Shown here one piece after another: positions 8,550-16,932 of a stretch of 64,000 nt of DNA. The notes under the pieces were generated by a model that was given only the letters and a program-made list of their open reading frames with translations, made no database searches and was not told the origin of the DNA. Origin of the DNA: Micromonospora coxensis. GTDB taxonomy: Bacteria; Actinomycetota; Actinomycetes; Mycobacteriales; Micromonosporaceae. Position 1 is the stretch's first letter; every line of letters begins with the position of its first letter. The DNA lies in assembly GCF_900090295.1 (NCBI RefSeq), contig NZ_LT607753.1:3162001-3226000 (forward strand). Reading direction: 5' to 3'. Both the position numbers and the translations under genes were made by a program.

Positions 8550-9764
8550 TCAGCGGTCCCGGTCGTCCCAGCGCCCGGGCCCGGTGTCCCAGCGGGGGGC
8601 CTCCCACGGGTCGGGCGGGGTGTCCGTGGCCGGGGTGGGCAGCGCCGGGGTCCAGGTGTCGGCCGGGCCGGGACGGGCCAGCGTCCAGCCGGAGCTGATC
8701 GAGCCGTCGGAGACGGGGACGACCTCCACCGGTTCGCCGGGTGCCGCGCGCGGCCGGCCGTACGCCTCGACCAGCCGGGTCACCACCAGCCCGACGGCCA
8801 GGGCGGCGCCGCCGACGGCCCAGCGGCTGAGCGTCCGGCCCTCCGCCGCCGTCCAGGCCAGCAGGACGACGACCAGGCTCACCGCGAGCAGGGTGCCGAG
8901 GACGCCTCCACGCCGGCCGTACGCGCTGGTGCCACCGAGCATCGCGACGCCCACCGCGAGCACCGTCCAGTCCAGCCCCGTCGCCGGCACGACCGGGCCG
9001 GTCCCGTTCGCCGCGAGCAGCGCCCCGGCCAGCATGGCGAGCACGGTCGAGCAGACCAGCGCGGTCGCGGTCACCACGGCCGCCACCGTGCCCCGACGGC
9101 GGGCCGGGTCGACCACCGGCCGGAAGCGGCCGACCAGCCGCCGGACCGCCCGGATCGCGCCGAAGAGCCCGGCCAGCACGCTGACGGCCGCGAAGCCGGC
9201 GAAGAGACGGACGGCGACGGCGCGCGGGTCGTGGTCGCCCTGGAGGGCCACCGGGGCGGTGCGCTGCTCGATCCAGACGATCACCCCCGCCGCGCCGGCG
9301 AGGCTGGCCGCCCAGCCGGGCACGTGCAGGACCACCACCGCGAGGGCCAGCGCGAGCCCGCCGAGCGCGGCGACCGCCAGGGCGGGGACCAGCGCCTCCT
9401 GGAGCCCCCGGTCGCCCTGCTCGGCGAGGTGCAGCCCGGCGGCGACCGCGACCGGGCCGACGGCGAGGTTCACCGCGGCGGTGCGCAGGCTCAGCCCGGC
9501 GGCGAGGGCGAGCAGGCCGAGGGCGACGACGTCGACCAGGAAGGTGCGCAGCCGGTCCCCGCGCAGGGCGTCGGCGTCGACCTGCCAGAGCAGGTAGGCG
9601 AGCCCGGCCAGCGCGAGCAGGAGCAGCAGCTCCCACACCACGTGCACGGCGACCCGGTCCCGGCCCGGCTCGCCGTGGGTGGGGTCGTCGAAGACGTTCT
9701 CCAGCACGGCGGTGGGCACGCCCTGCTCGGCCGACGCGGCCCGGCCCGGTTGGTCGTACGCCAT
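8550..9764 (-). CDS. polytopic membrane protein, hypothetical
   Basis: A 404-residue protein with a hydrophilic N-terminus of about 35 residues followed by roughly ten to eleven Ala/Leu/Val-rich membrane helices and a hydrophilic, Pro/Trp-rich tail (TWTPALPTPATDTPPDP). No transporter or enzyme motif is evident. The start ATG at 9764 has GGGGGAGG about 8 bases upstream, which favours it over an in-frame ATG at 9812. It lies upstream of two small hypothetical genes on the same strand and downstream of the folate cluster with a 99-base gap. Confidence 0.7.
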   Translation of the reverse strand: MAYDQPGRAASAEQGVPTAVLENVFDDPTHGEPGRDRVAVHVVWELLLLLALAGLAYLLWQVDADALRGDRLRTFLVDVVALGLLALAAGLSLRTAAVNLAVGPVAVAAGLHLAEQGDRGLQEALVPALAVAALGGLALALAVVVLHVPGWAASLAGAAGVIVWIEQRTAPVALQGDHDPRAVAVRLFAGFAAVSVLAGLFGAIRAVRRLVGRFRPVVDPARRRGTVAAVVTATALVCSTVLAMLAGALLAANGTGPVVPATGLDWTVLAVGVAMLGGTSAYGRRGGVLGTLLAVSLVVVLLAWTAAEGRTLSRWAVGGAALAVGLVVTRLVEAYGRPRAAPGEPVEVVPVSDGSISSGWTLARPGPADTWTPALPTPATDTPPDPWEAPRWDTGPGRWDDRDR

Positions 9765-9863
9765 GCCGCGCGCCTCCCCCTGCCGGCCGTCCCCGTCGAC
9801 GGCCGCCTGCAATCGGTCGTCAGGGACGGTACCTGCGCGGTACGACCCGGCGTAACCCCCTGG

Positions 9864-10400
9864 TCAGCGACGGGAGGAGCGGCCCTGCCGGTCGCCGGGC
9901 TCGCGGTCCTCGTCGTCCTCCTGCTCGGGAACCCGGCAGGCGCGCTCCAGCCAGAGCGCGGCGGCGACCAGGGCGAGCGAGGCGAGCAGGCCGGCGCCGG
10001 CGGCCGGGCGGTCGCTCACGGCGGCGTTGGTGTCCTCGATGAAGAGCCACCCGGTGAGGCCGGCGTAGAAGCCGGCGAAGATGGCCCCGGCCAGCGCGGA
10101 CGCCTTGGCCAGCACCACGAACCGGGCGACCAGCAGCGGGTTGACCGGGTCGCGGCCGGGCCGGCGTTCGATCCGGCCGCGGGTGTTGACCGCCGCGTAC
10201 GCCTCCAGCACGGCGAGGGCGGCCAGGGTGACCACCGGCAGCCAGGGCAGGTCCGGCGCGACGTCGTAGTAGAGGACGCTGATCAGCAGCCAGGCGATCG
10301 CCGCGGCGGCGAGCGCGGCCACCACCAGGGTGGAGATCCGGGTGGGACCCATCCGGAAGCGGTCGGGGCCACTTCCACGCGGGGTCTGCGCCTGGGTCAT
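9864..10400 (-). CDS. DUF3180 family membrane protein
   Basis: A 178-residue membrane protein with four hydrophobic helices (about residues 23-44, 50-70, 90-118 and 135-153) and a charged C-terminal tail. It matches the DUF3180 family by size, topology and position: in many actinobacteria, including M. tuberculosis Rv3605c, this gene follows folK directly. Its ATG overlaps the folK stop as ATGA, so it is translationally coupled to the folate operon. Its biochemical role is unknown. Confidence 0.82.
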   Translation of the reverse strand: MTQAQTPRGSGPDRFRMGPTRISTLVVAALAAAAIAWLLISVLYYDVAPDLPWLPVVTLAALAVLEAYAAVNTRGRIERRPGRDPVNPLLVARFVVLAKASALAGAIFAGFYAGLTGWLFIEDTNAAVSDRPAAGAGLLASLALVAAALWLERACRVPEQEDDEDREPGDRQGRSSRR

Positions 10401-10924
10401 GTGTCCGACTCTAACGTCAGATCCGGCCGGGGGCTGAGTTCCAGGGCGTCACCGGCCAGCGGCTCGGCGTTGAGCAGGTCGGTGAGCCAGCCGTGGCCGG
10501 GCAGCCGCCCGTGCGGCTCGATGTCGATCCACGGCCGGAGCACGAACGCCCGCAGGTGGGCCCGGGGGTGCGGCAGGGTCAGCTCGGGGTCGTCGCTGAG
10601 CACCGGCTCGCCGGCGTCGTCCCAGACGGCGATCACGTCGACGTCGAGCGTGCGCGGCCCGAACCGGCGCTGCGGGTCGCGTACCCGGTCGGCCGCCCGC
10701 TCGGCCGCGCGGGCCCGGGCCAGCCAGTCCCGCGCGGTGGCCGCCGGGTCGACGGCCAGCACCGCCGCGTTGAGGTACGCGGGCTGGTCGGCGTCCCCCC
10801 AGGGCGGGGTCTCGTACACCCCGGAGACCACCCGGACCGCGTCGCCGAGCGCGCCCACGGCCGTGCGCAGGTGCGCGACCCGGTCGCCCAGGTTGCTGCC
10901 GATCGACAGCACCGCCCGGCTCAC
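10397..10924 (-). CDS. folK: 2-amino-4-hydroxy-6-hydroxymethyldihydropteridine pyrophosphokinase
   Basis: A 175-residue HPPK, transferring pyrophosphate from ATP to hydroxymethyl-dihydropterin, the step before dihydropteroate synthase. The N-terminal LSIGSNLGDR, the pterin-site region VYETPPWGDADQPAYLNAA, and the signature DPQRRFGPRTLDVDVI with its catalytic Asp pair are all present, followed by LTLPHPRAHLRAFVLRPW. The start is a GTG at 10924 whose GTGA overlaps the folB stop; the downstream gene starts within the folK stop. Length and motifs are normal for the family. Confidence 0.95.
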   Translation of the reverse strand: MSRAVLSIGSNLGDRVAHLRTAVGALGDAVRVVSGVYETPPWGDADQPAYLNAAVLAVDPAATARDWLARARAAERAADRVRDPQRRFGPRTLDVDVIAVWDDAGEPVLSDDPELTLPHPRAHLRAFVLRPWIDIEPHGRLPGHGWLTDLLNAEPLAGDALELSPRPDLTLESDT

Positions 10925-11280
10925 CGGGTACGCCGCATCGTCACGGCCACGTCCGAGAAGGTGTGCGGGACCGGGGCCTCCGGCTTGTGCACGGTGACGG
11001 TGGCGGCGGCGACCAGCGGCTCGGCGAGGCAGACCGCGAGCAGCCGGTCGGCGAGCGTCTCGATCAGGTTGACCGGCTCGCCGGTGACCACGGCGACCAG
11101 GCGCTCGGCCAGTTCGCCGTAGTGGACGGTGTCGGTGACCTCGTCGGAGCGCGCGGCCGGGGCGAGGTCGATTTCGAGCACGGCGTCGACGACGAAGTCC
11201 TGCCCCTGGTCGCGTTCGAAGTCGTAGACGCCGTGGCGGCCCCGCGCCCGCAGTCCGGTCAGCTCGATCCGGTCGGTCAT
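10921..11280 (-). CDS. folB: dihydroneopterin aldolase
   Basis: A 119-residue FolB that cleaves 7,8-dihydroneopterin to hydroxymethyl-dihydropterin and glycolaldehyde. The family's opening IELTGLRARGRHGVYDFER, the HYGELAERLV segment, the catalytic-region NLIETLADRLLAVCL and the terminal VTVHKPEAPVPHTFSDVAVT are present. It overlaps folP upstream (ATGA) and folK downstream (GTGA), so the three genes form a tightly coupled translation unit. Confidence 0.95.
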   Translation of the reverse strand: MTDRIELTGLRARGRHGVYDFERDQGQDFVVDAVLEIDLAPAARSDEVTDTVHYGELAERLVAVVTGEPVNLIETLADRLLAVCLAEPLVAAATVTVHKPEAPVPHTFSDVAVTMRRTR

Positions 11281-12287
11281 CGTGCTCCCTCTCCCCGGCC
11301 GGCGTGCGCGGCCGTCCCTGCGGTCCCGGCCGGTCGGCCGCCTCCGGCGCCGTGCGCCGCCGCACCCTCCGGACCCGGTCCGGTGCCGGCCAGGCCGTGG
11401 GCCGCTCCGCCGGCCGAGCCGGTGCCGACCGAGCCCGGGGCGGTGGGGGCGGCCAGCCGGGGCCGGCCGGTGGCCGCCCAGACGGCGAGCGCGTCGGCGG
11501 TGCCCCGGACGTCGTGCACGCGTACCCCCCAGGCGCCGGCGGCGACCGCGAGCAGGCTGGTCGCGACGGTGGCGGCCTCCCGGCCCGCGGTGGGGCGGGG
11601 GGCGCCGTCCGGGTCGGCGAGCAGTCGGCCCAGGTACGACTTGCGACTCGCCCCGAACAGCAGCGGGAAGCCGAGGGCGACCAGTTCGGGCAGGCGGGCG
11701 CTGAGTTCCCAGTTGTGGGCGGCGGTCTTGGCGAAGCCGAGCCCCGGGTCGACGATGATCCGGTCGGCCGACACCCCGGCGGCGAGCGCCTCGTCGACGC
11801 GTCGGCCCAGTTCGGCGCGGACGTCGGCCACCACGTCGGTGTAGCTGGCCAGGTCACCCATTCCGCGCGAGTGTCCGCGCCAGTGCATCAGCACCCAGGG
11901 GCAGCCGGCGTCGCGGACCACCCGGGCCATGTCCGGGTCGGCGAGGCCACCGGAGACGTCGTTGACGACGGCGGCGCCGGCGGCGAGCGCCGCCTCGGCC
12001 ACCGAGGCGCGGGTGGTGTCGATGCTGACCGCGACGCCCGCGGCGGCCAGCTCGCGGACGACCGGCAGGACCCGGGCGGTCTCGGTGGCGGCGTCGACCC
12101 GGTCGGCGCCGGGGCGGGTGGACTCCCCGCCGACGTCGACCAGCCGCGCCCCCTCGGCCCGCAGTCGCACTCCGTGTGCGACGGCGGCGTCCAGGTCGGA
12201 GTACAGACCACCGTCGGAGAAGGAGTCGGGCGTGACGTTGAGGACGCCCATCACCACCGGGTCCTGGGCCCGTACCAGATCGGTCAC
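11277..12287 (-). CDS. folP: dihydropteroate synthase
   Basis: A DHPS of about 336 residues that joins p-aminobenzoate to the pterin pyrophosphate and is the sulfonamide target. Visible are GVLNVTPDSFSDGG, DVGGESTRPGA, VSIDTT, NDVSGG, LMHWRG, DPGLGFAKT, GASRKS and HDVRGTADA, in the correct order. The enzyme core ends near residue 275; the last 60 residues are an unusual Gly/Ala/Pro-rich tail that may only be low-complexity extension. The start is uncertain: GTG at 12287 (used here) or ATG at 12359, neither with a clear ribosome binding site. In most actinobacteria folE precedes folP directly; here folE is about 14 kb away. Confidence 0.93.
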   Translation of the reverse strand: MTDLVRAQDPVVMGVLNVTPDSFSDGGLYSDLDAAVAHGVRLRAEGARLVDVGGESTRPGADRVDAATETARVLPVVRELAAAGVAVSIDTTRASVAEAALAAGAAVVNDVSGGLADPDMARVVRDAGCPWVLMHWRGHSRGMGDLASYTDVVADVRAELGRRVDEALAAGVSADRIIVDPGLGFAKTAAHNWELSARLPELVALGFPLLFGASRKSYLGRLLADPDGAPRPTAGREAATVATSLLAVAAGAWGVRVHDVRGTADALAVWAATGRPRLAAPTAPGSVGTGSAGGAAHGLAGTGPGPEGAAAHGAGGGRPAGTAGTAAHAGRGEGAR

Positions 12288-12352
12288 GACTAGACGGTAC
12301 CGGTCGTCCGGAGCCGTTCCGGCGGCCCCCGTCGAGCGGCTCGGAGCACGCC

Positions 12353-12382
12353 CTGACATGGCGATTGGAACAGGTGTACGAT
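12353..12382 (+). promoter_or_regulatory. probable housekeeping promoter of the T4SS-like operon
   Basis: CTGACA at 12353-12358 and TACGAT at 12377-12382, separated by 18 bases, resemble the -35 and -10 boxes used by the principal actinobacterial sigma factor. Transcription toward plus would begin near 12389, leaving about 250 untranslated bases before the GTG at 12643. The -35 box overlaps the alternative 5' end of folP. Confidence 0.45.
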
Positions 12383-12388
12383 CGGTCG

Positions 12389-12642
12389 TCCGGGCAGTTT
12401 CGGGCCGAGTCTTCGCGGGTTGTCGCAAAGGAGGGCGGCCCGTACGCTGTGGAATTGCCCAGCATCGAGATGGCGAAGCCTGGAGGGAGGGCCTAAGCGG
12501 GAAAAATCCCCCCAAAGCTCACCACTCTCCGTGGTGGGTAACGAACGTAGCGTCGCCGACGCTGCGCACAGTGAGCAGTTCCCGCCAGGCTTGCCTACCG
12601 CACCGCCGCGGCACCGCCGGCCGCGTTATGGGGAGGTTTCCA
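12389..12642 (+). promoter_or_regulatory. candidate structured 5' leader RNA
   Basis: This 355-base gap between folP and the T4SS-like operon (12288-12642) holds no convincing gene. It contains nested inverted repeats: GGGCA (12392-12396) with TGCCC (12456-12460) enclosing CGGGCC (12401-12406) with GGCCCG (12437-12442); and GCTCAC (12517-12522) with GTGAGC (12571-12576) enclosing AGCGTC/GACGCT (12549-12554/12558-12563). CACCAC (12520-12525) with GTGGTG (12531-12536) competes with the latter. I could not fit it to a riboswitch class from memory. GGGAGG at 12631-12636 is the ribosome binding site of the first gene. Confidence 0.45.
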
Positions 12643-12957
12643 GTGACCGCCTTCGAGCTCATCGGGACGGCGTCGTCCGACGTCGCGCAGGCGCTGCACA
12701 CCCTGGCGTCGGTCCCGCTCGCCGAGCCGGCTCCGAAGGGCATCGACACCAACGGCGTCGTCACCTTCTTCGCCAGCAAGATCGCGCCGATCCTGCTCGC
12801 GGTGCTCGGCGTCATCTTCATCGGCCGGGCCAGCCGGGGCGAGATCTCCAAGGTGCTGACGAGTTCCGCCATCGCGATCGTCGGCCTGGCGTTCATCGCC
12901 GGCGCGGCCACACTCTTCTTCGTCGGTGACTACCTGATCGACCTGATCTTCGAATAG
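12643..12957 (+). CDS. small two-helix membrane protein of the T4SS-like operon
   Basis: A 104-residue protein with two membrane helices (about residues 40-61 and 72-95) separated by the short basic loop GRASRGEISK. The size and topology resemble VirB2/TcpD-type small membrane components of Gram-positive type IV secretion, but I see no diagnostic motif. It is the first gene of a plus-strand operon and is followed 13 bases later by a PrgI-like gene. The GTG start at 12643 has GGGAGG 6 bases upstream; an in-frame ATG at 12628 is less well supported. Confidence 0.75.
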   Translation: MTAFELIGTASSDVAQALHTLASVPLAEPAPKGIDTNGVVTFFASKIAPILLAVLGVIFIGRASRGEISKVLTSSAIAIVGLAFIAGAATLFFVGDYLIDLIFE

Positions 12958-12970
12958 GCGCGGGCTTCAG

Positions 12971-13333
12971 ATGCGGCTGCGCACCGACGACGACATCTAC
13001 CGGGCCCGCCTGGTCTACCTCGGGCCGCCCGGCTACACCCTTCCCGTCCACCTGCCGTACGCCCAGTACGGCCTGTTCATGCTGCTCGTACCCCTCTACA
13101 TGTTCATCCACTGGCTGTTCACGCTGCAGGTCGAACTCTTCCCCGCCTGGGAGATCGCCCTCGCCATCGTGACCACCTCGTTCATCTTCCGGTACGTCGA
13201 CCCGGACCGGCCGGCGCGCATGGTGATCCGCACCGCGCTGACCGACTGGCGACGCACCCGGGAGCCGGCCGCCGAACAGCGGGACCCCCGCCTGGTCGGC
13301 AGCCGGATCAGGATCCGGGAGGAACTGGCATGA
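12971..13333 (+). CDS. PrgI/TcpE-like type IV secretion membrane protein
   Basis: A 120-residue protein with two membrane helices (about residues 34-54 and 58-74), the arrangement of PrgI/TcpE-family proteins that partner a VirB4-type ATPase in Gram-positive conjugation systems. The N-terminus MRLRTDDDIYRARLVYLG and the C-terminal basic tail are cytoplasmic by the positive-inside rule. It is placed directly before the VirB4-type gene, the expected neighbour. Assignment rests on size, topology and context rather than on a sequence signature. Confidence 0.65.
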   Translation: MRLRTDDDIYRARLVYLGPPGYTLPVHLPYAQYGLFMLLVPLYMFIHWLFTLQVELFPAWEIALAIVTTSFIFRYVDPDRPARMVIRTALTDWRRTREPAAEQRDPRLVGSRIRIREELA

Positions 13334-13386
13334 CCGGGCGTACGCCGATCGAGCAGTCGAACCACGCGGGTGAGGCGGTCGCATGA
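13330..13386 (+). CDS. possible 18-residue linker ORF
   Basis: An 18-codon frame (MTGRTPIEQSNHAGEAVA) starts at an ATGA overlapping the stop of the PrgI-like gene and ends at an ATGA overlapping the start of the VirB4-type gene. It exactly fills the gap, so ribosomes could be handed from one gene to the next. It may be a genuine micro-peptide, a pure coupling device, or chance. Confidence 0.3.
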   Translation: MTGRTPIEQSNHAGEAVA

Positions 13387-16300
13387 GTCGCTCTTCCACG
13401 CCGGGTTTCCCGGCCGGACGCCACAGCGCCCCGCACGGTAACCGTGCGCGGTCGCTCGACTACCCCGAGCAGGAGCTGCCGGACGAGGAGGCGTACGACC
13501 CCGCCCTCGTCACCAGCCCCGGCACCGGCGGCGTCGGCGTCTTCCAGGCCCCCCGCCCGGCTCCCGGCCGAAGCGTGCCCCCGGGCGAACCGACGGCCCC
13601 GATGCTGGTCGGCGACGGCACGGACATCGACTCCCCGTTCCTGGACCTGTTCGGTGGCGCCGGCCCCGCCGGGCGCCCCGCCCGCCAGGCCGCCCTGCCC
13701 GCCGGCGCGCCCCCGCGCCACCCGGCCGGCCGGGAACACCCGCCGATCCCCCACCAGCCGATCGCGCCACCCGCGCCGGCCGCCCCCACGCCGGTCCTCC
13801 CGTCGGACACCCCGCCCCCGGCCATCGAGGCCCCGTCCGCCGCCGGTCAGCCGGCGCGGACCCGGGTCCCGCACCAGCCCGGCGACCGGCTCCCGACGGT
13901 CCGGCCGGCCGAGGCGGGAACGACCACCGACCGGGCGGTGGAGACGCCGCCGCAGCGCTCGCCCCGTCGCACGCCCGTCGAGCCCGCCGCCGGCGAGCCG
14001 CTCACCGCCCGGGAGGCCGCCGAGCGGACCCGGCGCGAGGCCACCGAACGGGCCCGCCGACAGGCCGCGCACCGGGCGGCGCGCCAGCCCGCCCCGCCCG
14101 CTCCGCCCCGGCCCGGCCCGCCGACGCCACCCGTGCCGGCCGAGCAGAACTGGCCGGAGGAGACCGAGCCGGCCCGGCCCGCGTCCCCACCGCCGGCCCT
14201 CGCCGACCCGGGGCCCCGTGCCGTCACCGCCGCCGCCCGGCGTGAGCTGGCCGAACCGGCCCCGCAGGAGCCGGCCGAGCGGGCCTCCCGGGACCTGGCC
14301 CCGCCGCGCCAGCGCGCGGCGAGCCGGCGCGACACCCCGACCAAGCCCGTCAGGGTACGACCGCCGAAGATCAAGTTCGGCGACCGGGACCCGTCGATCG
14401 ACCTGGCGATCACCGAGATCGCCGGCCACCTGACCTTCACCCCGAACACCGTCACCGCCTGGTACTGGCTGCCCGAGGTGCGCTGGGCGTTCCGCCCGGA
14501 CGCCGAACGGGAGGCGCTGCTCTCCGCCATCTCCGAGCAGTACGCCGGCCTGGCCGGATTCCGGCTGCACCTGCGGCGCACCACCCGCCCCTTCCCGGCC
14601 GACGAGTGGGCCCGCACCATCGACGCCCACACCGCCTCGCCGCTGCCCGACGTCCCGGGCACCGCCGGCTGGGCCGACCACCTGGTCGCCGCCCAGCGGC
14701 ACCTGATGTCGGTCAACCACGCCGAGGGGCAGACCTACCTGGGCGTCACCTTCGCCCGCCGGTCGCTGGGCAACTCGCTCACCGAGCGGATGCTGCGCGT
14801 CTTCGGCCGGGGCACCGCCGACGGCGAGCGACGCAAGCTGGGCCGGACCGTCGAGCAGTTCGACGAGGTGCTCGGCGCGTTCGGCATGCGCGGCCGCCGG
14901 GTGACCGCGCAGGAGCTGGAGTGGCTGCTCTACCGCTCCGTCGCGCTCTGCATGGCCCCGCCCGGGGCGCTCTCCCCGGTGACCAACGGCCGGTGGGAGC
15001 GGGGCGACCTGCTCGCCCTCACCGAGCAGGTCGAGCGCTACCGCACCCCGTACGGCTCGACGCTGAAGCTGGTCAACCGGATGACCGGCGAGGAACGGCA
15101 CGTCGCCGTGCTCGCCGTCGGCCGGATGGAGCCGCTGGAGATCCCCGAGCGGCACGAGCCGTGGCTGCACTTCCACGAGCGGCTGCCCTGGCCGATGGAG
15201 ATCTCCACCCGGGTGGACATCCTCGGCTCCGGCGACTCGTTCCGGAACCTGGAGCACCGGCTGCGGATGATCCGCTCCCAGCAGCTCGACTACGCCGAGC
15301 ACGGCATCGACGCCCCGCCCGAGCTGGAGCGACTGGCCAAGCGGGCGCTGGTCATCGGCGACGAGATGACCACCGGCCTGCCGGTCGACTCCGCCCGGGC
15401 GCACGGCTGGCACCGGATCGCAGTCGGCGGCCGGACCAGGGAGGAGTGCCTGGAGCGGGCCCGCCGGCTCATCCAGCTCTACTCCCGCGAGCTGCGCATC
15501 TCGCTGCAGCACCCGAAGAACCAGGACTGGCTGGCCCGTGAGTTCATCCCCGGCGAGCCGATCGCCAACACCGGCTACGTGCGCCGGATGCCGGTCCCGC
15601 TGCTCGCCGCCGCGCTGCCGCAGGCCGCCTCGACGGTCGGCGACCGACGCGGCGACCTGATCGGTCGTACCGCCGGCACCTGCCGCCGGCCGGTCTTCCT
15701 CGACCTGCACTTCCCGATGGAGGTGCGGGAGCGCTCCGGCCTGGCGGTCTTCGTCGCCGAGCCGGGCGGTGGCAAGTCGACCCTGCTCGGCGCACTGGGT
15801 TACCTGGCCGCCCGGCGGGGAGTGCAGGTCACCCTGCTGGACCCGTCCGGCCCGCTGGCCCGGCTCTGCGCGATGCCGGAGCTGCGGCCGTACTCGCGGG
15901 TGCTGAACCTGACCGGGTCCGAGCACGGGACACTGGCGCCGTACTCGCTCATCCCGACGCCGCTGCGCAGCGAGTTCGGCAGCGGCGCGGCCGGCGACCG
16001 GGAGTTCGAGATCGCGGTCTCCAACGCCCGGGCCGAGCGCCGGATGCTGGTGCAGGACATCTGCATGATGCTGGTGCCGCCGCAGGTCGCCCGGGAGGCG
16101 TCCACCGCCACCCTGTTCCGGCACGCCGTACGCCAGGTGCCGGCCGAGGAGACCTCCACCCTGGACGACGTGGTCGCCTGCCTGCAGGGGATGGACGACG
16201 ACGCCGGCCGGGAGCTGGCCAACCTGCTGCTGGACACCGCCGAGATGCCGCTGGCGATGCTCTTCTTCGGCCGCCCGCCGGAGGGGCTGCTCGGCGCCGA

Positions 16301-16931
16301 CGCCGCGCTCACCGTGATCACCATGGCCGGCCTGCGGCTGCCCGACCTCAAGATCGAACGGGAGTACTGGTCGGCCGAGGAGGCGCTGGCGCTGCCGATG
16401 CTGCACACCGCGCACCGGCTCGCCGTCCGCCGCTGCTACGGCGGCTCCATGTCCTCGCGCAAGCTGGTCGGCCTGGACGAGGCGCACTTCATGGAGGGCT
16501 GGCGCTCCGGCCGGTCGTTCCTGGTCCGGCTCGCCCGGGACTCCCGCAAGTGGAACCTCGCCGCGCTCGTCGCGTCGCAGAACCCGAAGGACATCCTCGG
16601 CCTCGACGTGCAGAACCTCGTCTCCACCGTCTTCGTCGGTCGGATCGCGGAGGACACCGAGATCGCCTCCGAGGCGCTGCGGTTGCTCCGGGTCCCGGTC
16701 GACGACGGGTACGAGGCCACCCTCGCCTCCCTCTCCGCCGTCGACGCCACCTCGGCGGCGCGGCTCGGCTTCCGCGAGTTCGTCATGCGGGACGTGGACG
16801 GCCGCGTGCAGAAGGTCCGCGTCGACGTGTCGTACGTCGAGGGGCTGCTGGAACACCTGGACACCACCCCCGCCGCGGTCGCCCAGGCGGCCGGGCAGCT
16901 GCCGACCGTCCTGGCTGATCTGGAGGCGTGA
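13383..16931 (+). CDS. VirB4/TraC-type conjugation ATPase
   Basis: An 1182-residue protein. Residues 1 to about 320 are a disordered Pro/Arg/Ala-rich extension. A VirB4-like domain follows, with P-loop AEPGGGKSTLLGALGYLA (Lys about 798) and Walker B KLVGLDEAHFMEGW (about 1032), then LARDSRKWNLAALVASQNPKD, a typical VirB4/TraC sensor region. VirB4 ATPases energise assembly and transport in type IV secretion and face the cytoplasm. The gene overlaps the preceding frame by ATGA and is followed after one base by the VirB6/TrbL-type gene. The long disordered N-terminus is not normal for VirB4. No relaxase or VirD4 coupling protein is encoded nearby. Confidence 0.85.
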   Translation: MSRSSTPGFPAGRHSAPHGNRARSLDYPEQELPDEEAYDPALVTSPGTGGVGVFQAPRPAPGRSVPPGEPTAPMLVGDGTDIDSPFLDLFGGAGPAGRPARQAALPAGAPPRHPAGREHPPIPHQPIAPPAPAAPTPVLPSDTPPPAIEAPSAAGQPARTRVPHQPGDRLPTVRPAEAGTTTDRAVETPPQRSPRRTPVEPAAGEPLTAREAAERTRREATERARRQAAHRAARQPAPPAPPRPGPPTPPVPAEQNWPEETEPARPASPPPALADPGPRAVTAAARRELAEPAPQEPAERASRDLAPPRQRAASRRDTPTKPVRVRPPKIKFGDRDPSIDLAITEIAGHLTFTPNTVTAWYWLPEVRWAFRPDAEREALLSAISEQYAGLAGFRLHLRRTTRPFPADEWARTIDAHTASPLPDVPGTAGWADHLVAAQRHLMSVNHAEGQTYLGVTFARRSLGNSLTERMLRVFGRGTADGERRKLGRTVEQFDEVLGAFGMRGRRVTAQELEWLLYRSVALCMAPPGALSPVTNGRWERGDLLALTEQVERYRTPYGSTLKLVNRMTGEERHVAVLAVGRMEPLEIPERHEPWLHFHERLPWPMEISTRVDILGSGDSFRNLEHRLRMIRSQQLDYAEHGIDAPPELERLAKRALVIGDEMTTGLPVDSARAHGWHRIAVGGRTREECLERARRLIQLYSRELRISLQHPKNQDWLAREFIPGEPIANTGYVRRMPVPLLAAALPQAASTVGDRRGDLIGRTAGTCRRPVFLDLHFPMEVRERSGLAVFVAEPGGGKSTLLGALGYLAARRGVQVTLLDPSGPLARLCAMPELRPYSRVLNLTGSEHGTLAPYSLIPTPLRSEFGSGAAGDREFEIAVSNARAERRMLVQDICMMLVPPQVAREASTATLFRHAVRQVPAEETSTLDDVVACLQGMDDDAGRELANLLLDTAEMPLAMLFFGRPPEGLLGADAALTVITMAGLRLPDLKIEREYWSAEEALALPMLHTAHRLAVRRCYGGSMSSRKLVGLDEAHFMEGWRSGRSFLVRLARDSRKWNLAALVASQNPKDILGLDVQNLVSTVFVGRIAEDTEIASEALRLLRVPVDDGYEATLASLSAVDATSAARLGFREFVMRDVDGRVQKVRVDVSYVEGLLEHLDTTPAAVAQAAGQLPTVLADLEA

Positions 16932-16932
16932 C

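Noticed and set aside
12389..12642. A known riboswitch (c-di-AMP, c-di-GMP, glycine, cobalamin)
   Set aside because: I could not place the conserved core bases of any of these classes; only unassigned inverted repeats are seen.
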